Both the position numbers and the translations under genes were made by a program. A DNA stretch of 64,000 nt from Synaphobranchus kaupii (taxonomy: Eukaryota; Chordata; Actinopteri; Anguilliformes; Synaphobranchidae). Positions 18,822 to 30,607 of this stretch are shown piece by piece. Location: the NCBI GenBank assembly GCA_029718625.1, contig CM056377.1:95472998-95536997 (forward strand), read 5' to 3'. Numbering within the stretch: position 1 is the stretch's first letter; the number at the start of each line of letters is the position of its first letter. The notes below the pieces were generated by a model, which saw only the letters and a program-made list of their open reading frames with translations, was not told the DNA's origin and ran no database searches.

Positions 18822-19786
18822 GGGCTCTATTTTAATAAACCAAACGCAATGGTGAACGCAAGAGTAATCGCTTGGCGGTATCGCTCTGAGGGCGTGTCGG
18901 CGAGAAATTTGGTAATTTCATGGCGGCAATCTTGGCGCACCTTATGGCGGTATTGCTAAAAGGCTGGGTTTAAACGTCCAAGGTGTGTCTCTATGGTAGC
19001 CAATCAAATTGTTGTTCTCATGCTTTAAAACGCAATCGCGTTGGAACGCAATCGCTCCATGCAACTTCATAATGAGCAACCCAAACGCACTGGACCGTCA
19101 ACGACAAGATTTTCCGCACAGGAATCAGACATACTTGCAACAGAAGTACAGGCTAGGACTGTAGTAATTTATGGATCACAATCCACACCACCTCGTCTCC
19201 CAGAAGTTCAGAAGGCACGGGAGGAGGTGGCGAATGCATTAATTAGCCTACATTAGTGATGTAGGCATAATTATGATTCAAATGGTAGGCTTATGATTCA
19301 ACTGTGTCAATGTGTAATTTATAGGCTATTGGCCTACATGATCGCAAGTTTCTTGTAAGCTGTCCTGTTTTATTCTAGTAGTTTAAATTAAAATTAATTA
19401 ATTAATAATAATTATAGGCTATTTGTTCATTAAATGGAAGTGTAATGTTGGCATCACCTATAGACACTACATAGAACTACATGACGAATAAGTTACCAAA
19501 TTGCCAGAGTCTATTGCGTTTCCGCTAAGAGGTGGTTCCAGCTGATCATAACGCAATGGGTTTTCGTTGGTTCAAATTGTCACTGAGCCGAAAGTATTTT
19601 AGAACACGCCCCAGACAGCGCCACCCATCCCACTGCAGCGCAAGCGAAAGGATGTTATGTTGAGAATTTGTTGATCCTAGCGGTATTGCTGAGAAACGCC
19701 ATAGCGCCAGTTTTAAGACGTTGATGCTGTCAACAAGCTTGCGTTTGACTATACCGTCCCCTTGCGCTGGTTTGAAAATAGAGCCC
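18822..19786 (+). mobile_element. PIF/Harbinger-like element nested in the fold-back arm
   Basis: 965 bp beginning GGGCTCTATTTT and ending AAAATAGAGCCC, flanked by ATT on both sides. It splits the right arm of the fold-back element exactly where the left arm is continuous, so its ends are well defined. It contains an ORF resembling a Harbinger Myb/SANT-type protein. Confidence 0.75.
19041..19256 (+). pseudogene. Possible Myb/SANT-like fragment of a Harbinger element
   Basis: 71 aa. The stretch RFSAQESDILATEVQARTVV and the later PEVQKAREEVAN resemble the trihelix or Myb/SANT-like DNA-binding protein that accompanies the transposase in PIF/Harbinger elements. Only about one domain is present and the usual partner transposase is absent. 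The assignment is by motif memory only. Confidence 0.4.
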
Positions 19787-19823
19787 ATTATGTCCAAAAT
19801 TCCGAACTAACCCTTTAAATGTA

Positions 19824-22800
19824 ATGCCTTTACACATCTCCCGGGAAAAATCTTAAAAATAGATAAAGTGGCACTCAAGTATAAGCGATTAAACGATATT
19901 TTACAAGGAAATAACATTGATTTAGTGGTTTGATAAAATCGCTTTAAAACGTATCTCCAGCGAAAAGTTCCATGTTATCCTACTAGGATTCAGTATTAGA
20001 ATGATTATTTCAGGCCAGTTAACAATAACTAGCTACATGATCAGCTTGTTGCCATTCAGCGAGTATCCAGCCAGTGCAAGCTTATGGGCAATAGCCTTTT
20101 AAAAATACATTTTGCTTGGATTTCATATTCAATACGGGTCGCTCGCCTCTTTTATGTTTTATACTTCTGTGCTACCTCCAAAGCAATCAGGCTATGCACC
20201 CACCGCTTTGATTGCTGTCTTTTAATATAATTGATTCAGAGGTATTTTGTAACATACAAGTGTATTAGGCTATTCCCCATTCCAGTTTATGAGGTAGGCC
20301 TATTTTAAAGTGCTGTCTATCAATAAATTGATTGATAATCATTTTCTACTTTGCTCTTTTGCCAGAATAAAAATTAAGATGTTGGCTGGAGCTTGCTGTC
20401 TTATGCAATTTATTGGAAAGTTTTGCACAAACTCATTTGTCAATGGTCTGCTGGCGTCACTGGCTCTGGCAAATTTCCGAGTGCAAGTGCGGTCCAATTC
20501 AAAAATAATTCTGCTCCCTCCCTTGCTCCTCCCCGTCGGTTCGAGTGTCTACTCGTGTTGTTTTGGTGCTTCGTCACATCCTCCCAAGTGGAAGTGCATG
20601 AGGGCATAACATTTAACCACACATTTAACGTCATGAGGGAGCAGCCGAGTTCAATTTTACTGCAGCGGAATGCTATTTTTGGCTAAATTACACTGCGATT
20701 CCCGCTCGCGCTGCCCGCCAGGTGAGACCACGTTAACGGCGCAAGTCGCACCACAGCGTACGACGAGTTGCTTTCCCCAATACGTGCATGATCATAACCT
20801 ATTCAAAAGCAATCAACCGTTTTCGCGGATCATATGCGGTCCAATTTGACTTTGAAATAAATCCCCCAAGCTTTTCATTTATTGCTCATTTTCTTTTATA
20901 ATGTTAATTATTGTATTTCTTTCTGTTTCTAATTGTTTATGGCTGTTATTATAGCTACTGCACTGTGTTCCCAGGGGTACTGTATTCTTTCTTACACCCA
21001 TCTGTAATGAGAATAATGACAAACTTGGTGCATACATTCACTCTTATTGCACATATAGCGATAAAAACGTACCTCTTAACTCAGTTACATTCAATTAAAT
21101 CAATGCAAAATAGATAGCCTATCGTCTTCCAATGCAGAATCCTAAAGGCGAGGAAATGGGATATGTTGCATGGGGAAAATTGGAAATAGATAAATGATTA
21201 AACGCATGCTTAGGACCAAGAAAATAGGAAAAGAGAGGAGTTGAAAAATAAAAAAAGAGCCAGTAAATTATAAATGGGAGAGTAAAATAAATTATTGTAA
21301 AATGTATTTTATTGACTGATTGGAGGCTAAGGAAATTATTAAACGCTTTTTATTTTTCACAATCCAGATAACCTATTAGTGACTTTTATCGCCTTTAGCG
21401 TTCTCGTTCTGCAAGCAGACCACGCCTCCCGACCACGACCAAATGGGCGTGTTCTGCTGTCGTTTTTCACCAAACCACGTGATGCGGGTTAGCCCGACAT
21501 GGTCAAAATCAGTCAAATGCACACGGAAAATAGTTTAATTTGATTAGCTATGGTGCAGCTGAAGCACACCCTCTGATAAATATTCAGCATAACCCAGCCC
21601 ATTTTCAACCCAATGGGTCAAAGCCATGCTTTCGTTTTGAAGCTCACTTCCTGGTTGGGCTGGGAGCGGCCAGTGCCGTTGGTAGCGCCACCGCGGTTGG
21701 CTCCAGTAGCCTATAGGTCTTTCACCATGTAAGTGAATGGCTGCAATGTTGTCAAAATACTCAGTCAATAGATTTTTTCCACAAGAAAATGTAGTGGCAA
21801 TAGGTGCTTTTCCATCGTCTAATGCCTCTCCATGTGCCGATTTTTTAAAATTATTGTGTCGTTTGGATAGGGTATTAACCATAGGTATTAACATTTGTTC
21901 AGGACAAAGGTTGAGGTGAGGTTGAGTTCTGGGGTCACCGCTAAAAAATAGGTTCTATAGGGTTCTCACTGCCCTCACTCGGAGGGGTGGGACCAGAAGG
22001 GGGAGACAACAATCATTGGTCTAAAACGCGCCCTAGCGTCTTGTGACCTTTATACAGTGTATGCTTGGGACAGGGAGACACGCTGTATTTTTTAGTGGAA
22101 GTCTATGGAGAACATCCTTAGTAGCCTACCGTGAACAAGCTGAAAAAAAATACTGTTTCATGAGATGAGACAGCAGGGGATGTTGCAGCTACACAACAGG
22201 CCCAGTGTCTCGGAGCAAGAAGCCAAACTGTGGGTTAAGTATATGAAATCAATTGCGTCGTACCTGTATAACCTTATCAATTTAGATATTAATTTAGCTA
22301 TTCCACTCACTCCCGTACACAATCGCCGTAGGCTACTCCCCCTGCCATGAACGTTACCATTGCTTAGCAATGCTGGGTTAGCTAGCTAGCAAACTAACGA
22401 TAGCTCACGGCAAGTTGTTTTAACATTTAGCTAGCAAGCTAACGAAAGCTTATTATGGCAAGCCCTTTTAATTTAACTGTTATTCGACTTCCTTAAAGTC
22501 ATCCTTGCTGGCTGGCCATATAAGTTGGCTAACTACCGTGATTTCCTAGCTAACATTACTACTAACGTTAGCCAGCTGCTCCAACTAGTAGAACCCTAAC
22601 ATTTCTACGCCTGGATAATTTTTTTCCGGATCCAAAAATTAAGAAAATGTGCGGGGAATAGAGCGAAAGTGTTAGCGGTATGTTTGTACTGACTCAATAC
22701 GGGGATGTTTAAAATAAAACAAATAATTTATCGGAAAAAAATACGGAGTCTGCGTTTGTAAATGTTTGCAATGTTTGTGATTAGGTTACAGGATGCAGAT

Positions 22801-25800
22801 GAAAGTTAATGCTAGCTACGATGTAATGTAGGCTACTATGCTTTAGCTAGTGTGTGAACCCACTAACGTAGCTATAATGCCGACTTAATCTGGAACAGTT
22901 TTCAGAATGGGGTTTCATCGGAAGCTGCGAGAAACTGACAGACTGCTCTGTCACTGTCAAGTTAGCGGTTAGCCAAAAAGATAGTGGTGGTTTGCTCATT
23001 TAAGACTATGGGGACAGCTTGCTGCCTTTCTAGTGGCGCTAGGGACATTCATAATAAAAGTAGTCTTGTCAAAATAACATATGTGATTGATTGACCATCA
23101 ATATAGTTAATGGCAATAGCGTTACCCTGTGTTCGTCCGTGTGTGGTCATGCAGTGCGTCAAGCTTGGCTACCGAGCTCAGTTGGTATGCTATCTAGCTA
23201 ATCAAAATAGCTGATGTTAGCTGAATATAAATTGAAGATAACTGAATGAATGTTAATTATGTGCCGAATACCGCACATTCAATGCGAATAAATGACAATG
23301 AAAATCGAGGATGAAAATCCGAAAATAGCGAAATTCAGTAGTCACGCTCTTATATCTAAAATCTTTGGTTCTGCAGATGAGTGTGCTCCTGAATTCCCTC
23401 AACAAAACCCCGGAAATAAGGGGTTCATCCTGGTATTTTAAGTGCCCCCATTTGTGAGGAAAAAGTCGCCCACTCAAAATCTTTTTGACAAAGTGGATTC
23501 AAATATGCACCCTCAAAAGGGTGTAGTGGTTGTATTCGGGCACAGCCTTAGTTTTTATGCAGAAAAAAAATGTAATAAATGCCTGAGCCATGAGAATAAA
23601 ATGAGGTGTGTAAACCGTATAGCCTAAATGGGAATTGCTGCAGCAGCTGCTGCAGGTTCATAGAATGGACCATTCCATAATTAATTTAGGTCTCCTGACC
23701 TACACATGCCCCCTAAATGCTTCGCAGGATAACTTCAGACAAGTAAGCTAACATCTAGGTTCGTAATCTCCAACGTTAGAAAATAGCCTGCTGAAGTGAT
23801 GTTAACTTTCGAGAAAATTATCTAGCTAGCTAACATTAGTCAACATATCTTCAGTTGTGTTAGCTAGGTACTTTGCATTGTTTTGGTGAGACAGATGTGT
23901 AGGCTAGCTTATATATGGGTGCTTTCGATTCAGTTCCTCCTTACAAACAGCGATATATATGTGTGTCATCATCAGCAAGTTGTAAAGACTTGGCTCCGAG
24001 CACGGAGAACACACAAAAGCACTCCCTCACTTCTAAAAATAGAACTACAACACTGAGAGACATTTTTTTAAACTTTTTTTTACTCGCTGCTAAGGGGTGG
24101 CGGTGGAACTTTATCTTGAGGTCAATTAAGAATCTCTGTGTTACTGAGTTTTTCTGCTAAAGAAAAGGGCTTTGCTCTACTTCTCATTTGTGGACTGAAC
24201 TAAAAAAGGGAAGAAAAATATTTTTTAATGAGAAAATTGTAATCACTGTTTTTTTTCATATACTCTGTGCCTGCTATGCTAAAAGTGCTTTGTCACTGAA
24301 GTGGGTTATTTCTCTCATACAACTGGCGTATAAATTAAAGCAAATTCCCTATTTGCTGGGGAGATTTTCCTTATCAGTTTAGATACTTGAGCGCTCAAGA
24401 ATTATTTAATTTAAGAGGAACCAGTTCCATTAGCCTAGATGACGTGTCAGGAAGGTAACCGTGGGTTATATTATCACCCCTCTAGTATAGCTAATGTGAG
24501 TTTCAATGTTATTATGTCAGAACAGTAAAAAAGAAAAGGAGGGAATATTTTGATAATGAAGTTTATTTTTGCTCCAAAAACTTCAATCTTTTGTGTATGA
24601 GTATTTGTCAGAGTCATACAGTTGTTCTTCTGGACGTGATTATTTACCTTGGTTTTTACCTATATATATAATACTTACCTTAAATTTAAGCTGAAGTATT
24701 CTCGCTGGAGTAGGGGCACCTCTCTTGCTGCTGCAGGGTGTTATGGTGAGGGGGGTACAAGGTAGGTCATTCCACATGAACATACGTGACATACTGCCCA
24801 CGCCTGCGTACCACACCCTTCAGGTTAGCACCGTGACATTCATAAACCCTGAGGCCCAATCCACTTCACCCATTCTACTTGTGCAGGGTAGTGTTGAGAG
24901 AGTTGGGGGGCAGGGACTTGAATCTCTTTGCACTCCAGCCGTCCGGGGAGTGCAAGCATTCAGAAACCCTACTACGTGGGTACAAGTAGGGTATAGCCTA
25001 CTTTAATTGTTTGTTTGGGGCTTTTGTAAAATATTTCCAAAACTCTATCTTTCACTGTTGAAATTAGAACTATTGGCAGAAGCAAGACATTCTAGGCTGA
25101 GCGGGTACCGGAGCGAACTGGAGCTTGCAGAGTGGTAACATCCTAATAGTGCTCATCACTCTAATTAAATTACGTAAATTACGTCCGCTTCCCCTCCTCG
25201 CTCGCTTCCGCTCACATACTATGCCACACACACCTTTGATAATCAGATTAACTCTGTCGCCCCGGTATGCAGGCCAACCTGCATGCTCCAAAACAATATC
25301 CGCCGTGCCTTGTCACATGTTCCTCACTGGCTGCATATAGGCGTCCGGGCTGAGCTAAGCTTGCCTAGTCTTGTTGTGTAAATGTGGCATTCTTTCTCTT
25401 ATATGATATATACAATGCACATCATAGAAACTGTCTGAAAGTACTTCTGTGATATTCTGACAAAATCACATTGAAAATATGGCATGAAAGTTGAAAGCAT
25501 TTAATTCTATCTGTTATATAGTAAAAACACGTCTATGACTCTAAATAGGTACATTTTTCTGGTTTTGTTTTTCTAAGTTTAAAATGAATTATTTTGATTT
25601 ATGTAACTATGATGATACTTAAAATATTAATTAAATTATTTACGATCAAGTTTTTTTCCCAGCTAGAATGTAATATTCCATCTCCCTATGTTGCTAAGCA
25701 AACAGAAAATGACAGCAGGTAAACACCAAATGGTGTGATGATTATACAATGTTAAAAGGTGGCCTAACAGTAATCCAGTAATGAGAAAGGAAAATTTATG

Positions 25801-27291
25801 TGGGAAAGCGGAATGTAGTTAAACTGTTAAACAGGCCTGTATTATGGGCCTTTTTCTCAGCACACAGATGTTGTGGACAATTACTGACGTAAACAGTAAG
25901 GTTTTACCAAATCCTTGCCTTCTGTTTTCAGTCTATGACAAACGAAAGCTGTTTGCTTTAATTTATGACTCATGAAATTATAATAATTAAAAGACTCTTT
26001 GTTTTAATAAGTCAGAAATATTTCTGCACAAGAATCTACTCGCATTTGAGATACACCCAAATAAGGCTTGGTCGTCCAACATGTGCGATCCTGCTACACA
26101 AACTACATCTATAGCACACTAGATCCGGACTTTCCAGTATGTCATTTAATTCCAGCATAGTAACAGCACAGTAAAGATGAATGAACAAAACACATCTGAC
26201 TTTCTTTGGAAATTTATCCAGACTTAATTTCAGATTTTCATTTTCATGCTATATTCACAGTGTTCTGTTTACTCTGGTGGAAATGGTTTCTATTTTTTAA
26301 ATGATGAAACAATTATGTCAAACAACATTTTACATATTTAGTGACACATCAGTTTATTGCAGGATGTTTCAATACAGCTGACATTAGATTCCATGTCTTC
26401 AGAATGCTACAGAGGAAAAAATGGACTGTTATATGATAGGCTTTCAGATAAATATGAAACTAGACAACAAAGTGACAGCACAACACTTAATTCAGTTTTT
26501 ACATCTGCAAACAACATTGAGAGTACAAGTAGAAACTATCTTGGTTACTTAGTTAATGAGTAGTAGCAATGCTACAGTAGCAAATGCAATTATCATATAT
26601 AACATAAAATGAGCACAGCTCAAGAATTACTATAGTATGCTGATAACCAATACTGCACACACTTTGAGGAAACGCAGTCAAAATACCTAATTTGTTATAT
26701 GATTTAGAGAATGTAAATTAGTTCATTGCAATTGAAAAGAGGCTTAAATATTGCAAGATCTATTGTAATTCTTAATGATTCTTAAAAAATTCTAAAAAAA
26801 AGTGAAAGATTTCAAATTGACTAGTACTAAGTAATTAATTTCATTTGGAAAAAAAGTCATTTCAGTTTACTCAATGGCATCAACATTAATGCCAGAAATG
26901 CTGCAACAATATGGTGTAAATCTTTTTTATTCAAGCTGTAAGGTGTTCATGTTTAAGGGAATGATCCACTGATCAGCACATTTATAATGAAGTACAGTGT
27001 TTGGTAAGGTAATAGTGATTTTAATAAAATAAAAAAAAATTCCATGTTTAAATTATTACGTAAAAACACACATCTTTGGTTAAATATCCATGACAAATTA
27101 TTGGAATCATTTTATCAATGACAAAACTGTAAGCCTTAATCCCTCTTAAATCTCAAATTTATCAGAACCATTTCTATTAAATCCCAATGTTTTGTAATGA
27201 CCTATAATAAGACATACACATTATGTGGCTCTATTAAATTAACCTCTTATCTCTTGGATGTTCCAGTCTGTCTGGTTTAGCATTATTGTCT
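19824..27291. other. 7.5 kb without a recognisable gene
   Basis: Mostly AT-rich sequence with no ORF I can assign. GCTAGC-type motifs cluster at 22370-22600 and again near 23820. GC-richer patches at about 20500-20780, 21600-22080, 24700-25010 and 25080-25360 probably represent unidentified repeats. The short ORFs here show no domain and no splice pattern that I trust. Confidence 0.5.
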
Positions 27292-27299
27292 GTAAAGAG

Positions 27300-27493
27300 C
27301 GGAGGTGTAAAATCCAGGGGTCAGAAAGTAAAAGTCCTGCCATGTGTTTCTTCCACCCATGAACTCAGCCAGCTGATTTCACTAATTAGTTCTACCTCCT
27401 GGCTGAAGAATTGTGCTAATTAGCAAATCCAGGTGATTGGAACAAAATACTGGGTAGGACTTTTAATTTCTGAGCCTGGATTTTACACCTCTG
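27300..27493. mobile_element. hAT-type MITE
   Basis: Inverted ends of about 42 bp: the left reads GGAGGTGTAAAATCCAGG and AAAGTAAAAGTCCTGCC; the right is the matching complement ending ATTTTACACCTCTG. This terminal sequence is common in fish hAT MITEs. The flanks share AAAGAG, but a perfect 8-bp duplication is not evident. Confidence 0.7.
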
Positions 27494-27501
27494 GAAAGAG
27501 T

Positions 27502-28269
27502 CTAGCGTTCAGTGCACAGTGCATGCTGGGAAGTGCAGTTCACTATAGGCAATAAATAGGCACTATAGGAAGTTGCTTCAGTTGGAATATTCACAGCACT
27601 AATGTTTTCACCAGAAACAACACAGCCCGTCATAAGAGGGATATGCCTATGAAGGCACTGGATTGGATCATGGAGAACATCAGCTTCCTTAAACCTGTAA
27701 TGACTGTGATATGACTGATGACATTCAATGTTACCAAACACTGTACTGTAATTTGATAATTTTGTTTCCCAGTTTTGTTTCATGTGAATATTGTGTGCAC
27801 ATGGATCACAATACTTCTGTACACCTTAAGTTATTTAAGTTGTCATAACTTCTGATGAAACTTTTCATGACTGTTCAGTTTAGTGTATGCTGTGGTCCTA
27901 TAATTTGTGAGTAGGCCTACATGCACTTATAAATATGTGCATGGACACTAATATTGTGTCCTTGAGTAAGGTTTAAATCCTAAATCGCTTCAGAAAGCAC
28001 TTGGTTGCTTAAATGGATGACAATGTTATAATTATCTAAAAATATGAACTATTTACATAAAACAAGAAAAGACTAAGCAAATACAATGCACTGTCTATAT
28101 TAGGCTGACCTGTTTATCTCTCCAGAAATATAAAAATGCTCTGATTTGGGTGGATCACTCACACTATTCTCAATCATTAGTGGAGAACAGTATTCCCCTA
28201 CCAGACTCTGCTTGCTCTAAAGAAGAATAATGAAACTTATTCTCTGAGAAGCCCACACAGTAAAATGTC
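27502..28269. other. Region downstream of pdc, no gene seen
   Basis: AT-rich. It may contain the pdc 3' end on the minus strand, but no good minus-strand AATAAA was found close to the stop. It includes one copy (27635-27686) of a 52-bp sequence repeated at 30880-30931. Confidence 0.45.
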
Positions 28270-28359
28270 CAGTGTTAATTCAACTCTAACAGTGTACATA
28301 TGAGCCTGATCTGGCCAGAGTAGGCTCATATGTACGCTGCTAGAGTTGAATCAACACTG
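28270..28359. repeat. Near-perfect palindrome next to the pdc stop codon
   Basis: A 38-base left arm (28270-28307) pairs with 28322-28359 with three mismatches around a 14-base loop. It contains CAACTCTAACAGTGT, familiar from small fish MITEs. It lies 33 bp beyond the pdc stop and is probably in the 3' UTR, where it would form a hairpin. Confidence 0.8.
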
Positions 28360-28392
28360 TTATAGTTGAATTAACTCAACAGAGCATTCTCC

Positions 28393-28911
28393 TCATTCCA
28401 CATCAGCCTCCGCCTCCTCATTGCTTCCAGGGTTGAAATCCTTATCTGGTAACAGGCCATACTGGTTCAGGAACGCCTCCACATCCACTGCAAAGAACTC
28501 CTCGTTTAGGTGTTGGGTGGCACACAGGAAGTTTCCCAGGAGCTCGCCGGATTTGTACACCAGTATGGTGGGTAGGACATTGTCCGAGAACCTGTCACCC
28601 GCTCCCGTGCAGGAGGCCTTGATCTTGCAGAACTTGACGGCGGGGTACTCTGCTGCCAGGCAGGTGAAGCAGTTGTTGAGTGCCTCGCAACCCTTCACCT
28701 CATCCTCGTAGATGTGCACCACAACCATGGTGAGGCGGTGCTCCTTCTCAATCACCTCCAGGAAGGCCTCACCGCTCTCCAGCTCGCACACGCCCTCGAA
28801 CCTGGGTGCGTAGCTCAGGCGCTCGCGCATCTCCTGCATGCACTGCCTGCGATACTTGCGCAGGTGTTTTTCATCATCATCCTTGATCAGCTCGTACTCC
28901 TGTGTGCTCAT
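28393..28911 (-). CDS. pdc: Phosducin, last coding exon (thioredoxin-like domain)
   Basis: Phosducin binds G-protein beta-gamma (transducin) in photoreceptors and limits its recycling. This exon encodes 172 residues and the TGA stop. It starts [18 protein letters not shown] and contains the stretches around [32 protein letters not shown] and [12 protein letters not shown] of the phosducin thioredoxin-like domain, ending in an acidic tail. The acceptor (CATAG) lies directly before the ATG codon, so this ATG is internal, as in mammals. Joining to the previous exon (ending Arg-Lys) makes R-K-M-S, the protein kinase A site that controls beta-gamma binding. With the two upstream exons the protein is about 238 aa, close to mammalian phosducin at about 246. 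The neighbouring ptgs2 supports the identity. The intron's 3' end is unusual: a (CA)30 tract in place of a polypyrimidine run. Confidence 0.95.
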   Translation of the reverse strand: MSTQEYELIKDDDEKHLRKYRRQCMQEMRERLSYAPRFEGVCELESGEAFLEVIEKEHRLTMVVVHIYEDEVKGCEALNNCFTCLAAEYPAVKFCKIKASCTGAGDRFSDNVLPTILVYKSGELLGNFLCATQHLNEEFFAVDVEAFLNQYGLLPDKDFNPGSNEEAEADVE

Positions 28912-28921
28912 CTATGTGTGG

Positions 28922-28922
<1 letters not shown>

Positions 28923-28982
<60 letters not shown>
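28923..28982. repeat. (TG)30 microsatellite
   Basis: Sixty bases of uninterrupted TG on the plus strand, (CA)30 in the pdc pre-mRNA, ending 11 bases before the last exon. Confidence 0.98.
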
Positions 28983-28984
<2 letters not shown>

Positions 28985-29079
28985 GGAGGCAAAGATGAAC
29001 ATTGTTACACAGCTTTAGAGTGAGCTTTTAAAGGTAGGCCTGGTATAGGAGTCTTGCCAAAGCCACGTGCACTTCTGAG

Positions 29080-30040
29080 TTATGCTGGAACAGTAGGGAA
29101 TACATGGTTGCCGAAATGTATGTACGTAAGTCATCAAGGGTCTGAGGTACCAAACAAGCCTCAAACCATCACTCTGCTGCCAGATATGCAGTCGATATGG
29201 ATGGATCACTTTAAGGGTTGTTTCTCCTGACAAATTTTCCTATTGAACTCTATGGAAAAATAAGTCAGGAGAAGAAACCCTTCAAGTTATCCAACTTACA
29301 TTAGCTTGTCACCACGAAAATAGCTGATGTTATTATGTGACTGCTTACAAGCTGGCTCCAAACTATATGCAAAGGACCAGTGCTAGCTTGTTTTTATGAC
29401 TTTTGAAAGCTTCAAAACTATAGTTTCACACTGAATTTGACATTAACACACACAGATCATGAAAGCAAAGACATTTTTTGAGTAAAATCAGATGAAACCC
29501 AATGCATTAGTTTGTAGCCGTGAAAGCAGGATAGCCTCCAAGCGAAAGCTGCAGTGTTTGTCATCTTATGTTTAAAAGCTTCAAAACTATATTTTTACTC
29601 TGACTATTTCAGGAAGACATGCCTATTATGAAAGTCAAAAACAGCTAAAAATTTATATTTTTGACTTTGATTTACATGAAAACGGCCATAGCGACTTCCG
29701 ACTGATTATAATAGAACACATCACATATCTACTGTATATCTGGCAGCAGAGTGATGGTTTAAGGCTTGTTTGATACGTCAGACCCTTGATGACTTAGAGC
29801 CATTTAGCCAACCATGTGTTCCATACTGTTCCAGTGTAATTTACAGCTAAATCTAGTCCCACCCCCCAATTCCCATAGAAATCCATTCAAATGCAGAGAG
29901 GTTATAGTATCGCTTGTAGGAGTACCAGAAAATGAGATATCAATAGTCTTTTGATATTGTTGGGTCACAGACATAAGGAAGTCATGGCATGCAAAGGATA
30001 TGTGACCAAGTATTAAAAATGATTACTTTATTCTACATTA
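29080..30040. repeat. Fold-back repeat copy in the pdc intron
   Basis: The left part (29120-29290) matches the Tc1-borne copy at 4.9-5.1 kb in one orientation. The right part (29715-30040) matches its longer arm in the opposite orientation, including CAAGCGATACTATAACC read on the minus strand. About 400 bp of sequence specific to this copy lies between them. Confidence 0.75.
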
Positions 30041-30044
30041 TGTT

Positions 30045-30270
30045 AAACTGTCCAATATTTCTGATGCCTGAAAATGGGGGGGACTATGTACTAAAGGTTC
30101 TATAATTTCTAAAGGGTTCATCCGATATGGATGAAAATACCCTAAAATTAAAGCTGACAGTCTGCAATTCAACCTCATTGTCATTGTATCCTTTCAAACT
30201 CAAAGTGCTAGAGTACAGAACCAAAATAACAAAAAATGTGTCACTGTCCAATGAATTACGGTGCTCACTG
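30045..30270. mobile_element. Terminal fragment of another Tc1/mariner-type element
   Basis: The end reads GTGTCACTGTCC then GGTGCTCACTG followed by TA. It resembles a fish Tc1-type terminus. Only one end is recognisable. Confidence 0.5.
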
Positions 30271-30458
30271 TATATACTGAGCATTCGCCAACTAACGGCA
30301 ACATTTCAATGGCACATTTTATCAAAAAATGGTGCTGCAAAGAATTGCTTAATCCTTTCCATACTTTTGTTTGAACCTTAATGATCTTACAAACATGTAA
30401 GCCATCAGGATTTAAACGATGTTAATCTTGTTTGTCTGTTGTGCATGTCCAGACGTAC

Positions 30459-30607
30459 CTTGCGATGTCCTCTGTCCTGGCCTTCCTCCTTGGGCTTGTG
30501 CGTGGATGACATCTGCCGGAGCAACTCTCGCTTGCTGGGGGGCAGAGAGTCCTGGTCCAGGCTCTCCAGCTTAAACTTCCTCCAATCATTGATCACCCCC
30601 TTGGGAC
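30459..30607 (-). CDS. pdc: Phosducin, second coding exon (beta-gamma binding helix)
   Basis: 149 bp. The acceptor CTCCCAAG|GTCC and donor CGCAAG|GTACGT are good matches to consensus. It starts in phase 1 (completing a Gly codon) and ends on a codon boundary after Arg-Lys. It encodes [15 protein letters not shown] and onward, the highly conserved N-terminal helix that contacts G-beta, followed by [15 protein letters not shown] and a basic, charged linker. The phases agree with both neighbouring exons, which makes the three-exon model solid. Confidence 0.95.

Larger units (their letters stand above)
17580..19814. mobile_element. TTAA-flanked fold-back DNA element, non-autonomous
   Basis: TTAA flanks both ends (17576-17579 and 19815-19818) and the termini are AGGGTTAGTT and AACTAACCCT. 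The left arm (17580 to about 17890) is the inverted complement of about 18540-18821 continued at 19790-19814. Without the nested insertion it is about 1.27 kb. TTAA targets are used by Kolobok and piggyBac elements; 5' AGG termini fit Kolobok better than the CCY starts of piggyBac. I see no transposase. Confidence 0.8.
28912..30458 (-). other. pdc intron between the second and last coding exons
   Basis: 1,547 bp, phase 0; donor CGCAAG|GTACGT, acceptor CATAG|ATG. It contains a (CA)30 microsatellite near the acceptor, a copy of the fold-back repeat (about 29080-30040) and a Tc1-type terminal fragment (30045-30270). Confidence 0.85.

Noticed and set aside
23915..24382. Consecutive short plus-strand ORFs considered as exons
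   Set aside because: No domain, no convincing splice sites and low-complexity AT-rich codons.
28421..29023. Plus-strand ORFs opposite the last pdc exon and across the TG repeat
   Set aside because: Shadows of the real minus-strand exon and a Cys-Val run from the dinucleotide repeat.
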